Assembly: GCF_021155765.1 (NCBI RefSeq)
Contig: NC_060107.1
Location: 18,834,501 to 18,898,500, forward strand
DNA: 64,000 nucleotides
Origin: Diprion similis
Taxonomy: Eukaryota > Arthropoda > Insecta > Hymenoptera > Diprionidae
Reading direction: 5' to 3'
This document shows positions 36,508 to 48,375 of this stretch, one piece after another; the first letter of the stretch is position 1; the number at the start of each line of letters is the position of its first letter. The translations under genes and the position numbers were made by a program. The notes below the pieces were generated by a model. That model ran no database searches and had not been told where the DNA came from. It saw nothing but the letters and a program-made list of their open reading frames with translations.

Positions 36508-36815
36508 TGTTTGAGAATAAGTGTTCTCAAAGGCAGCCCGAGACGGCTGTCGCTCGATGCGGACTAGCCCGCTCTCCCACGGTCGCCGAGGACGCGCCTT
36601 TACACCGGCTTCTCCGGCAGCCTTTACACTCTCATTAGTCTCGCGCTCAACACGTGTTTCAAGGTGCTCAGTGAAAACTTGTTTCTCTTGTATTTAATCA
36701 TGTAAGAAGGCCGCTCAATTGATTAGTACAATCACGAAGTCTTCTCACCTGATTAATATAATCTAACGTCAACTCAGTGATTAATATAATCGTAAAGACT
36801 CGAAGTGAAATACAT
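36508..36815 (+). repeat. BEL 5' LTR, outer part (right arm)
   Basis: Starts TGTTTGAGAATAAGTG, identical to the 3' LTR start. It runs 308 bp to TACAT, where the nested element interrupts it. Confidence 0.94.
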
Positions 36816-37129
36816 TGTAACGTGGTATTTTATACCCCGTCACATGGGTTGAATATCGCTCTCCTTATTTCCAGAATGTCGTAAAAAGTAACGAAAACAC
36901 GTCTGGGGCCAATACTCCAAAAAAAACAACTAATTAATTTCTAAGTGAGACTTAATTATTAAGCTAACTCCTGTCTTTTTTTTATCTTTGTATCGCACTA
37001 CGAGAGCTATCTTCAGCGACACCGCTTCGAAGGAACTGAATATCGCGAAGCCGAGGTCACGTACCGGGTCAACAGCCAACTATCGTCAATTGCAACAGAT
37101 CGGATACCGCAAAGTCAACTTCAGATGGA

Positions 37130-37330
37130 TGCCTACCTAGGTTGCGTACAGGGTCGTGCGTGAAGCACAACGACGACCTCCGATCATTTAGACTTATCGG
37201 CCAGGAGCCGAACCATCGCTACAACGCCACTGCCGCATGGATGCATCGTAGACGGCGTACAGGGCTGTGCGTCAAGAACACAATCAACCCTGCCGTCGCG
37301 GTACTTATCAGCCTGGAGCTGAACCAGCAT
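37130..37330 (+). repeat. Two tandem ~115-bp units in the nested element
   Basis: Each unit has GCGTACAGGG, then GTGCGT, then ACTTATC.GCC.GGAGC.GAACCA. A third partial match, CTTACCGGCCAGGAGCCG, lies near 39784. The mirror copy is at 12221-12421. Confidence 0.7.
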
Positions 37331-40300
37331 AATATTTACTGTCTCGCCTACTATACCGCAGAATCGTAGCTGTCTACAAACCTACGATTATCGAAGGACT
37401 GCATCGGGAGGACGAGCCCGAGAAACAGTGGTGGACCACGCCGGACTGATGGTCCTAAGGATGGGAACCCTGCGTGTAAATCATCACCATCAGGAAGGCT
37501 CGGTGCAACAGTGCCGTAGGGCCCGCACCGAGTTGCAGTACCGGAGAGATAGTCAGCGCGGGGAGTACTAGCACTGCATAAGTTGACGACGCACCAATTT
37601 CGAATTCTTGCAAAGTATCGATACCGCAACAATGTGAGTAGGATCATTCTTCTCGTCGTCGTTCCTAGATCTCCGCACACATCGATACCGCAACACCGTG
37701 AGGGGTAGACCTTCCCCTCTCGCGAGGACCGCAAGCAGCTGACCATAGCCCTCCCACATATCGCTCGACGGATCGATAATTCTCTACAGGACAACGTGGG
37801 AGGAGAAGACACCCAGGAATGGACTATCGCCCATCTACACCTGTTGACCCGTACCACGTGACCCTCTGGCCCAATTATCGATCACCGAACAGCGGAAAAG
37901 GATCACGTGATGAAATCTCGCCGAAAATCGACCGGGATCGTCAGGATCGCCGCTCGTCTCTTCACATTCTACGTTCAGCCTAGTTCACGACTAGACTTGT
38001 TTTCGCTAACGTTATTCTCGCTATCTTTATATTCTTTCGCTAACATTTCAATTCAGTGCCTTCTATCTTTCCGCTTCTCGACTACCTGTCTACGCTTTTC
38101 TTCTATCTTTTATTTTCGTAAGTGAGGTTTTTCTTCTAACTATTTTGTGAAGCCACGAATTTACTTGCTTTATATCTTTTTCTCTCTTTTCTTACCTATT
38201 ATCGATTTTCTCTCTTTTATCTCGCAGTTCGCTCTGCGTGAGCCACGTGGGCTCGTATCGTATTCTCTTCTTATCTCTTATCTTATTCTCTCCCTTATTA
38301 TCGAATATTGCAAGTAATTTCGCGACTGGTTAGTTTACTATTATTTGTAGTGACTAGTATCTATTTCCTTGATTTATCTCGTTTGAATGATTTTCTTGAT
38401 ATCGCTGACTAGCAGCGCCTTACTTATGCTTTCGTAAAATATCTCTGAATACCGTATCTTATTCGAATCTCTGATTTATTGTGCTCAGTAGTGATTGTTA
38501 CATCAACTAGCCTATAAAGTCTCTAATTTTGCCTCTTATTTCTTTTCTCGCTATCTGATATCTATTTTCTCTCTGTATCTCTTTTATAATTTCTCAAATA
38601 TTGTTTCTTTGATTTCTTAATATTTTACTGATTTGAATATTACCGAATATCTTTCTGATTTAATTATTATCGAATATCTTGGAGGAATTATATCGTAAGC
38701 GTACCGCGTGCGCGATCTTATATCGCTGCGCGGTATAGCCGTTGTTCTCTTTTGACATTGGAGTATTGTGCAGTACCGAATAACACCTTTTTCACCGCTT
38801 CCTTTGCTAATACCGCTGTTACGTAGTTTGTCCGTAGACCTCTAGTTTGTAATATATCGCATTATAATACGTTTCTCTCTATAATACCTGTTCTTGACAC
38901 GTCAAGATATCTATTTCTCGTTCATCGTCATTATAATATTTCGTCGTATCGCCTATATCGCAAGCTAGAACCTACGTATTTCTTTAATTTCTCTTGTAAT
39001 TTCTATCGTAATTTCTTCTGTAATTTATATCATACCTGTTTTATATTATTTCGCTATACTTGATTATTTCTGACTTCGCTTCAAATATCGAATTATCTAA
39101 CTGACTTGTAATCCTTGCTTTTCTATTAATTGTAATATCTCTTGTTTCCCGATTAACTATAATATCTTTTGCTTTTCGACTAACGATAATATCTCTTGCC
39201 TCTTTTGCCAATTGTATTCTCGTATCTTCTATCTATTATCGTGCCTCATTATTGTTACACATTGCTGCGATTATTCTGTATTTCTATGTGATCATATCTT
39301 TCTCGCCATACTATGCTATTTGACTTGACTTGTGACAATTAGTTTAAGAACCTTAGATTGTGCATTGCATGCTAGCCTATTTCTTATCTGCTTTGTAAAC
39401 TTTGTAACGTGGCATTTCAGAATGGCTCGTTACAAGGCTAAAAATCTAAAGGAAACTACCGAAAACGCGTCCCTGGCGGGGTACTCCAAGCAAGCTCGAT
39501 ACGATATAGGCGAAAAATACTAGTTACTAATATTTTCTGTACAAATTTTGTAATCCCGCGCTTCGGCGCAAGCTAAACAGGTACCGCGACCACGATCATC
39601 GAGGGATCAACACGTTTCTTTGATTCACCGAGGGATCGACAACTACCGAAAACTACAGTTCCAGCTACCGACGAATTCAACTACCGTTTCGTAATCATGA
39701 ATCTCCCGTACAACTTTGAATGCCTACTTTTTCGGATGCCGTAAGTTCGACATCAAGGGCAGACCGCAGCCTGTCGTTCACCGACTTACCGGCCAGGAGC
39801 CGGACCGAGCCTAAAACACTACGTCCAAAGTTGATAAAGCCCTCGTCCTGAGGATCGACGCAGCCTTCCTGTCAGTAAGGGCTACAATCATTGTGAGTCA
39901 TGGTCCACGGACGATGAGGTGCTATAAGCCGCCGTGTGACTGCATGGTCTTCGTGATATATCGTGGGCAGTTGGCCACTGCCTAGACGACGAAGCCGGTG
40001 GAGGCAAACAATGTGGAGTTGCACTCCATCCGGTAACCTTCCGGAGGTAGCCTACGTACCTGCCTTCGTGGAGGGAACCCCCAATGACAGGCAACCTGGA
40101 CCGTACGACGCAGCAGACGAAGAAAAGTACGTGTGATGTCAACTACGCTCATCTAGCGGTAATCGTCGATAACGCGTAGCCGATATTCGCCAGAGGGATG
40201 ACCCAATTATGGTGGGGATTGAATGACCACCGAAGGGGAAGAAGAATCACCTGACGACACCGGCGAGATCGCTGATCCGGACTCCGAACTCTGCCTATTC

Positions 40301-41941
40301 TACGCTCGACCCGCCAGGAGACTGCTTCGAATATTACTCTCGCTACTTTAGACTTCCTTCAACTTTCCGTATTCTTCCTCTATCTTTCCTGTTCCTCCTT
40401 ATCGCTATCGCTACCGTTTATCTTTTTCGCACCCAATATCGTTTGAATATTAGCTTCTTTCCTTTCCCGTAACTTCAGCTCCTTCCTTCTTGCGCTTTAG
40501 CTAAGTTTATTTCAAATATAAAATCAGTGCCTAATCTCGTCGCCGACTAAGGTAAGGCTTTCGCCTTTATATCGTACCGTTACGAAGTTGCTCTAATTTC
40601 TGTTTCTCTTATCGTATCTTAATTATCGTTTTGATTGCATCGAATGATGCCAGTATCTTTGTGAATCATGGTCCACGGACATTGAGGTGCTGTAAGCCGC
40701 CGTGCGACTGCATGATTTCGTTTCGTAATTAATTTCCGAAAACTATCGTGAGCGACCTCGTAACTACCGAATATCTTTTGCATTTCTGAATTTTCTTTGC
40801 TTAATGCTTATCTTTTGTATCTCTAATTTTCTTTGCTTCTCGTAATTTTATGCTAGAAACGCTTGTGTAATTTCTACTGTCTATCGCTATCGCTATCTTT
40901 ACTTTTCTTACTAGTATTGCCTATCGCTTTGTATCGTATCGCTTGTTTTATATTATTTGCTTTGTGCATGAAATTTCATATCGTATATTGAGCTACTTGG
41001 AGTATAGCTGAGCGTAGATTAAGCCGCTAAATACTACCGCACCTTTGTTTTCTATCGCTTATATTGATTTACATTTCTTATTACCTTGTAATATTTTCTT
41101 GTTTCCCGAATATCGTACTTCTGTGTTATCTTAAGTTGCTTGTTGTAACCAGGTGTATTTAGTGTATTATTTTTACTCTGCAATCCCTTCTCTAAACCTC
41201 TCAATCTCGTATAACTTTTGTATTTTCTCTCGTTATCGTAATTTCGGATTTCCTTGTTAATTTAATATCGTAATTTTGACTGTTGTAATTATCAAACCGC
41301 TTGCTGTGAATAGTTCTTCCGAATAAGCTTCCGATATTTGTGAATCGTATATCATTGTCAATCTTTCTCGCTAATTACCATTTGTCGTAATTTAAATAGT
41401 ATTTTCTTGTCACTATAGTTCTAAGCTACCGTCAATTCCGTCAACTACCGATTTTCGCTAAAGTTTCACTCTTGCTTTAATGTAACAATTCTCGTAGTGC
41501 CGCTTCTGAAATTTGGGTAAGATCACGTCGCCCAGTGACGTCTAGTTTGAGTAGACTTTTTGCATTATATCGCTTCTCTCGACCTACGATTAATTTCTTT
41601 TGCCAACTATTATTTTGTGCGAATTATCGCTTAGCTTCTTTAACCGAAGATCTTGTAAATCACTCTCGTTGACTAAATATCTTTTGTTAACTTTCTGTAA
41701 CAAATTGACTAACCTACCGCTTATGAACTGATCAATAATATGCGACTGATTGGCTTGTTAATTTACTTGATTCGAGCTTATTTCTTGGTCTCTTTATTTT
41801 CCTTATTTCCGTAACTGTTGTAACTGCCTTTGGATACCGCCACTCTACCAGTTCGTGTGAGTACCTGAGCCTAGCCAGCCATACAACGGGTTCTCTAATT
41901 ATTATTATCGTATCGTATCTTTTCCTTTCCTCTAAAAATTT

Positions 41942-41966
41942 GACGCTGAAGCGTCTGGCGCCCAAC
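41942..41966 (+). other. Hairpin plus TGGCGCCCAAC, copy 1
   Basis: GACGC-TGAA-GCGTC (41942-41955) is followed directly by TGGCGCCCAAC (41956-41966). The second part equals the first 11 bases expected of a tRNA-Lys primer-binding site. Mirror at 7585-7609. Confidence 0.8.
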
Positions 41967-42374
41967 GAGTATCTTTTCGTATCTTAAATATCGTATCGAA
42001 TAATTGGAGAATCGCGCCAAAGTGTTAACGGTAAGTCCTCGTCAGAGGGTAACAGAATTTAGCGTCACAACTTGCTGATTGTTATACCGAGTAATAGTGT
42101 CGCGATCACCCGCTTCATACCGCTAAATTACTTGAATAATTGTATCGCTACCGTGCTATCCCTGAATTCGCTTTCTCTCTGGCTGTATCTGAATTTCTCT
42201 ACTTGCTTTTTAATACAATTGATACTATTACCATTTTCTTTAATATTGTGTTTTATCGACTTGGATACGACCCATCCCCTCTACCATTATGTTTACCTGC
42301 TGAGTGAGCTGTGCAAAACCGTCGTAGAACCTGATCTATTTCGTCATATCGTATTCTCTAATTATCGTATCTCT

Positions 42375-42399
42375 GACGCTACTGCGTCTGGCGCCCAAC
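42375..42399 (+). other. Hairpin plus TGGCGCCCAAC, copy 2
   Basis: GACGC-TACT-GCGTC is followed directly by TGGCGCCCAAC, 132 bases before the element's end. Mirror at 7152-7176. Confidence 0.8.
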
Positions 42400-42530
42400 A
42401 TTTATCTCTTTTTCTAATTATCGTTTATTCCGTGATCAGATCAATACCTGCGCCGTAGGGTAGCGTGATTATCCCTCCCTCAAGAATTATCTCTATTTTT
42501 CTTTTTAACTATAATAATCACGTTGCAACA

Positions 42531-42690
42531 TACATTTTCTCTCACTTTCTTACACACTCTCAGACTCTCACACATACATACCTACATACACACATTCTTA
42601 TTAAACTGTAATTTTGAATAAATAGTGGAGTCATAGCAAATGTTCGACGTCCTTATCATCTTGTATAATTATTTCTCTCATTCCTAAACA
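42531..42690 (+). repeat. BEL 5' LTR, inner part (right arm)
   Basis: Contains the second TACAT target copy, then the remaining LTR sequence with an AATAAA signal at 42617-42622. It ends CCTAAACA at 42690, as does the 3' LTR. Confidence 0.93.
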
Positions 42691-42692
42691 TT

Positions 42693-42710
42693 TGGTCCTT
42701 CGAGCCGGAT
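42693..42710 (+). promoter_or_regulatory. BEL primer-binding site, tRNA-Tyr
   Basis: TGGTCCTTCGAGCCGGAT follows the 5' LTR by two bases. Its complement reads CCGGCTCGAAGGA plus CCA, the 3' end I know for insect tRNA-Tyr. It primes minus-strand DNA synthesis in LTR elements. Confidence 0.8.
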
Positions 42711-42917
42711 CGAACATTTGCTATCTCACTCATTCTCGTGGTGTATAAACTCAGTGTCGTCTCATTCTCTCTCGTGTGGTGCGCGGATTAGTGCCGTTTC
42801 GCTCGATCTCGCGTCGTGTCGATTCAGTGCCGTCTCGTGTGTTCGTAACCTCTCTCTGACTTTCTGACTCTTTGACTTTCATCGTGTTGTGCCAGTGTTC
42901 CCATTCGAACAATAACA

Positions 42918-44417
42918 ATGCCTTCCACAATGCGGGACGACGAGTCATCGACCAGAGGGTCGACAGATTCGCTGCCGACATTACCGACGGTGCCTCTGCC
43001 GGTAAATCCGCCTACTGCTGACCTACTCACAGCTGATGCCTCTCATGATGCAGGCCGACTCACCCGTAGCAGCTCACCGTCCGCGCTTAGTAGCGAGTTA
43101 TTTTTGCGCGTCAATTCGCAAAATGAATTGATTGAGTCAATGGAGGATATGCTCACTTAACTCACGGAAGATCTCACGCTGGGCGAAGTCACCATGATGC
43201 TCGAACAGCTGGAAGAATCTCACCAGGCCTTTCGCAGCGAACATGCCTGGTTGGTTTCGCACTGGCCTCCCGCTCATCCTGACCACGCATACTTTACCCG
43301 CAAGACCAACCTTGTCGAGTCCAAGTTGGTACTCAAGGTAAAGCGACATCTCGGGCGTCTCCAAGACAAACTCACTCAGCCCGCTCAACCTGCCGTCTCG
43401 ACTGAAGCCACCTCAAGAGTCCGCTCACGTTTACCAGAGCTCACGGTGCCGAAGTTCTCCGGTGAGTGCCGCCTGTGGCCGGACTTCAAGGCCATGTTCA
43501 CTTCGGTCATTGGGTCCAGCAAGGATCTCAGCGAGCTGGAAAAGTTCCAGTACTTGAAATCGGCAGTGGAAGGCGATGCCGCGGATCTCATCTCCAACCT
43601 CGCTCCCTCAGACGGCTCTTTCAACTCAGCCTGGCTCCTGCTCATCGCGAGATACGAGAACAAGAGGCTTATTGTGAAATCTCATCTCGAGAGAGTCTTG
43701 GCGCTCAAGCCGATGCAGAAGAGGCAAGCCAGCTCATTGACCAAGATGGTCAATATCATCAACCAGACCACTCAGGCTCTCGCGACTCTCACAAATGAGA
43801 CCAATAATGATTGTCTCATGGTCACGATCGTCTCAAATCTGCTCGACTCAGACACTCGTGAGAAGTGGGAAACTTCCTTAGTCTCGTCTACTGAATTTCC
43901 CACCCTCGGTCAGCTCACGAACTTCCTCATTGCTCGTGCTCGTACCTTGGACAGCATGGAAGACGACTCAACGAAGGCTCAGGTCTCGCAGGCGAAGGGT
44001 GCTGTGCCAAAACGCAGTGCTGGCCATCACGAAAGCTCATCGAGGACTCAAGCGAGCTCATCAAAGACTCCGCAGACAGCTCAAGGGTCCACGCAGTCAG
44101 CTCCTGCCTCGTCGCTCTCATCAGGCTATCCTTGCGACAGCTGCAAGCAGGACCATTTCATAGTGGTCTGTCCACGCTTCCGAGGCCTCTCAATGGAACA
44201 TCGAGTTCAGCTCATCAAGGAGAGAAGCCTGTGCTGCAATTGTTTAGGGAGGCACAACATGAGAAAATGCAACAGCAAGAGGCTCTGCAAAACTTGCAAC
44301 GGATCTCACCATACGATGCTGCACGGTGCTGACCTCTCATCCGTCTTCACCTCTCCTGCTACAGCTCGGACCACTCAAGAAACGCCGTCAACCTCTGCAG
44401 CCTCGCACTCGGCATGA
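42918..44417 (+). pseudogene. BEL gag, interrupted by in-frame TAA
   Basis: ATG at 42918 opens a frame of 80 codons, then TAA at 43158-43160. The same frame continues uninterrupted to TGA at 44415-44417. The downstream part holds the gag core seen in BEL/Pao and DUF1759 proteins (VPKFSGECRLWPDFKAMF). C-terminal Cys/His knuckles follow (CDSCKQDHFIVVC, CCNCLGRHNMRKC, CKTCNGSHHTMLH), which bind genomic RNA in the retroelement particle. Because frame and homology continue past both TAA and TGA, these look like nonsense mutations in a single gag-pol frame, although programmed read-through of TGA cannot be excluded. Both arms carry them. Confidence 0.92.
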
Positions 44418-45263
44418 AGCGAGGTCACCCCAGCCAACTCAACAGACCACGCACCGACCAGAGCACTCATCGGAGCCAGCACGCCCATCTTGCTGGCAAC
44501 TGCCACAGCAACAATCTTCTCATCTACCTCATCGCACGAGGTACGACTACTGGTCGATCCTGGTTCAGAAATCTCATTCATCTCAGAAGGTCTCGCCAGG
44601 CAGCTGAATCTCAAAAGGAGGTATGCGAAATTGGATATCTGGGGAGTGGGAGGAAAGAAGACCGCTCAGACAAAAGGTGTCGTCTCCCTTACCCTGACGT
44701 CAAGGTACAGATCAATATCTATCACTATCCAAGCTCACGTTCTTTCAACGGTAACAACCATCCTGCCTACCGGCCAGCTGACTCACCAACCGGAATGGCC
44801 CCATCTCAAGGGATTGAATCTCGCCGATCCTGACTTTCTCATTCCAAGGCCTGTAGATGTCATTATCGGAGCTGATGCTTATGGGCAGCTCATAAAACCG
44901 AACATTATCAGATACTCAAGCTCCGCTCCCATAGCTCAGCTATCAATCTTCGGATGGCTCGTGATCGGTCCAGGTGACTCACCCATGACGGCAGTCAGAA
45001 CAACTCATCATGGCATTTCACGACTTTCAGATTCACCCTTGCAAGATCTGCTGACGAGGTTTTGGATCCAGGAAGAAACTCCCACCTCAACTGACTCTCA
45101 CCTGTCACCTGAAGAGCAGGAGTGCGAAGAACACTTCGCATCTTCTCACTCAAGGGATGGAAGCGGACGATACATCGTCAAGCTGCCACTCAAATCATCA
45201 CCACCGGTGCTGGGAGACTCATACAGAACCGCTCATCAATGCCAGGGACACTCAGTATGGTGA
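44418..45263 (+). pseudogene. BEL pol, aspartic protease segment
   Basis: It continues in the gag frame after the TGA. The motif LLVDPGSEISFIS near 44547-44585 is the retroviral-type aspartic protease site of BEL elements, with Pro where Ser is usual (DSG to DPG; Asp codon 44556-44558). Downstream IIGADAYGQLI and FGWLVIGPG are typical of BEL/Pao proteases and linkers. The frame fails after VLGDS near 45213-45230, where homology jumps to the +1 register. Confidence 0.87.
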
Positions 45264-46194
45264 ACTCTACACTCAGTTCATGCGTGAGTACGAACAATCT
45301 CAGCACATGATCAAACTCAATGATAACTCTCTCACGAGCCAACCTCATTATTACCTGCCTTATCATGGTGTTCTCAAGCCAGAGAGTTCCTCAACGAAGC
45401 TCAGAGTAGTTTTCAACGGCTCCAGCTCCAGCTCTACCGGGTGTTCCCTGAATGATCTCATGCACACCGGTCCAAACCTGATGCTCAACATATTCGACCT
45501 ACTCATCTGGATTCGACGATACAAATATCTCTTCGCGACGGACATCACCAAGATGTACCGTCAAATCAAGATACATCCTGCTGACTGGATTCTCCAACGG
45601 ATTCTCTGGATGGATGTGCAAGGATTGGAAGCTCACTATCAACTCACCACGGTCACGTATGGCACAAAGGCAGCTCCGTTCTTAGCGGTAAGAACACTCA
45701 TTCAACTGGCTCAGGATGAAGGCAGTAAGTACCCTCTTGCTGTCGAGTCAATCACTCATGGCCGATACGTCGACGACATCTTTGGAGGATCCGACTCAGT
45801 AGAAAATCTCATTCAAACTGCCAATCAACTCACTCAACTGTGCCATGCGGGCGGATTCCCGTTGGCAAAATGGCATTCGACATCACCAAGGCTTCTTGAA
45901 GCCGTCTCATCGGAGCGAAACAACTCATCCACGATCTCTTTCGACGACTGCACCACCAAGATTCTCGGAATACGGTGGTCACCTCAGCAAGACACTCTAG
46001 ACTTTTCGACCATCTCCACATCGCACTCAAACAGATTGTCAAAACGCCTCATCCTCTCAGAAGTAGCACAACTCTTTGATCCGCTGGGCTTCGCAGCCCC
46101 AGTTGTAATCAGAGCGAAAATGTTTCTACAAGAACTCTGGTTGCAAAAACTCAATTGGGACGATTCACTTCCAGAACAGCTGATCTCACGATAG
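45157..46194 (+). pseudogene. BEL pol, reverse transcriptase segment
   Basis: The real homology starts near 45225 (LINARDTQYGELYTQFMREY), after the frameshift; the first 25 residues of the open frame are out of register. RT motifs are LRVVFNGSSSS, ATDITKMYRQIKIH and the catalytic YVDD at 45766-45777. The peptidase A17/RT connection QLFDPLGFAAPVVIRAK is clear. The frame ends in TAG at 46192-46194, where a Trp codon is likely in relatives because the protein continues in register as RSIRQDLTSLARLSIPRW. It copies element RNA into DNA in active relatives. Confidence 0.93.
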
Positions 46195-48375
46195 CGCAGC
46201 ATTAGACAAGATCTCACCAGTCTGGCCAGACTCTCAATCCCACGCTGGTTCAACACATTGTCCGACTCAACGGTTGAACTACACGGATTCTCTGATGTGT
46301 CACAATTCGCAATGGCAGCTGTTGTGTACTTAGTCGTCCACTCTCCGTCCACTGGCGCCAACGTCTCGCTCATTTGCTCAAAGACGAAGGTCTCACCTCT
46401 CAAGCATCTAACCATCCCGAGGTTAGAACTCACGGCAGCGCTGCTACTCTCCACGTTAATTCATCATGTTTGCGCTACTCTGAACATGAACATTACCAAA
46501 ACTCATTTGTGGACGGACTCTCAAGTGACACTCTCATGGATCAAAGCTCATCCCTCAAGGTGGAAAGACTACGTCAGAAACCGAGTGACCAAGATTCAAG
46601 AACTCACCGAGGGAACTCAATGGAGGCACATCGCAGGCACCTCAAATCCAGCTGACTGTGCATCACGTGGAATAACCACAGATCAGCTCGAACACCATCC
46701 TCTCTGGTGGTCGGGACCACTATGGATGACTCAACCAGAGGACTCTTGGCCCTCTGAACCAGAGACCGCCCTCGACGATTTGTGCGCACAAGAAGCCAGG
46801 GCCGGGGTCTCACTACATGCATCTCACTCAGTCAAGGAGTATCAATGGGATCTCATTCACCGATTCTCATCGCTCACCAAGCTCTTGAGAATTACTGCTC
46901 TATGCCTCAATTTCACCAAGAAGCTCTCAGGAAACCTCAACTCTTCACCAGCCGCACTCATCACCTCAGAAGAAGTAGAAAACTCAAGACTGTTCTGGGT
47001 CAAGGCCACTCAAGCAGTCTACTTCCCAGAGGAGCTCGCCCTACTCAGACGACAAGGGCAGCTGTCTCCATCCAATCCTCTCTGCAAGCTCACTCCATTC
47101 ATAGACAGCGATGGTGTGCTCAGAGTGGGTGGACGGCTAGACAATGCTGAACTCTCATACGATGTAAAACATCCTGCAATTCTTCCTCGCTCATCAAGAT
47201 TCTCCGAACTGATCATCGCAGACGCTCATCAACAGACGAAGCATGGAGACACTCAGTCAACGCTAGCATTCATCAGACGACTCTATTGGATAATCGGCGG
47301 CAGAGCTCCAGTAAAGTCTCACATTCTCAGGTGCGTGGTGTGTGCTCGCCAAAGGGGGATCCGTGCACATCAACTGATGGGCCAACTACGTCTGGCGCGA
47401 GTCACACCGTCACGCCCTTTCTCTCACACTGGAATCGATTATGCTGGCCCACTCACTCTCAAGACGTGGAAGGGTCGAGGCTCAAAAACCTACAAGGGTT
47501 GGATCTGCGTCTTCGTCTGCCTCACGACATCGGCCACTCACCTGAAAGTGGTTTCAGATTACTCAACCGAAGGTTTCATCGCAACCTACAGACGTTTCAC
47601 CTCCAGACGAGGAATTCCATCAGCCCTCTACTCGGACTGCGGAACCAACTTCCTGGGTGCTGACGCACAACTCAAACAGTGCTTCGGCGCAAGCTCAGCA
47701 GGTCATCACAAAATCTCAACGGTACTGGCTCAAGACAGGACTCAGTGGCATTTCAACCCCTCCGCAGCTCCTCATATGGGTGGAAAATGGGAAGCAGTGG
47801 TGAAGTCTCTGAAATTTCACATGAGGCGAACAATTGGAGACGTAACACTCACGTTCGAGGAAATCACTACTCTTCTCACTCAAATTGAAGCAATTCTCAA
47901 TTCCAGACCACTCGAGCCACTCAGCGATGACCTAGATGACACTTCAGCACTCACACCGGGACACTTCCTCATTGGCACTGCGCTAAATGCCGTTCCTGAG
48001 CCATCTCTTCTGGAACTTCCTACAAATAGATTGTCTCGATGGCAATTTATCCAACAAGGGATGCAACAGTTCTGGCACATGTGGTCGACTCAATACCTGC
48101 AGCGATTGCAAGCCGTCTCCAAGTGGCATCACCCACACAACAATATTCAGGTGGGCTCACTAGTACTACTCACTGATGAACGTTTACCACCAGGAAAGTG
48201 GCCTATGGCCAGGGTACTCAAGCTGCTGCCAGGAAAGGATGGACTCACCAGGGTGGTATCTCTGAAGAGAGCCACATCTACGCTCACCCGACCAATTGCC
48301 AAGCTTGCGCTTCTCCCAGTGACGTCTCCAGGAAACTCATCAACACCGGTGCCGATGGCGGGCGGAAATGTTTGA
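46195..48375 (+). pseudogene. BEL pol, RNase H and integrase segment
   Basis: In the same frame as RT, open after the TAG. Order: RNase H (HGFSDVSQFA, LWTDSQVTL), connection, integrase zinc finger (ADAHQQTKHGD ... LRCVVCARQR), integrase core with Asp in HTGIDYAG, Asp in YSDCGTNF and Glu in GGKWEAVVKS, then a C-terminal domain (LVLLTDERLPPGKWPMARV). The stop TGA at 48373-48375 lies inside the 3' LTR. This copy reads Leu where the left arm reads Pro (codon 47932-47934). Confidence 0.93.

Larger units (their letters stand above)
36816..42530 (+). mobile_element. Nested 5.7-kb non-coding TG...CA element (right arm)
   Basis: It begins TGTAACGTGG and ends CACGTTGCAACA, flanked by TACAT on both sides (36811-36815 and 42531-42535); removing it rejoins the BEL LTR exactly. 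This border type with a 5-bp duplication points to an LTR-class insertion. It has no coding capacity, so it is a large non-autonomous element (LARD-like) or an unusually long solo LTR. The plus strand is pyrimidine-rich. It has internal repeats: two ~115-bp units near 37130-37330, and two copies of CATGGTCCACGGAC near 39900 and 40670. The hairpin-TGGCGCCCAAC motif occurs twice near the 3' end. Its first 30 bases resemble those of the element at 49645. Confidence 0.85.

Noticed and set aside
37351-37857. 168-codon minus-strand ORF in the nested element, and its mirror at 11694-12200
   Set aside because: No domain, no splice or promoter context, and low-complexity composition; consistent with chance.
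42072-42458. 128-codon hydrophobic ORF near the nested element's 3' end
   Set aside because: Hydrophobicity follows from the pyrimidine-rich strand (Leu, Phe, Ser codons); it overlaps the hairpin motif.
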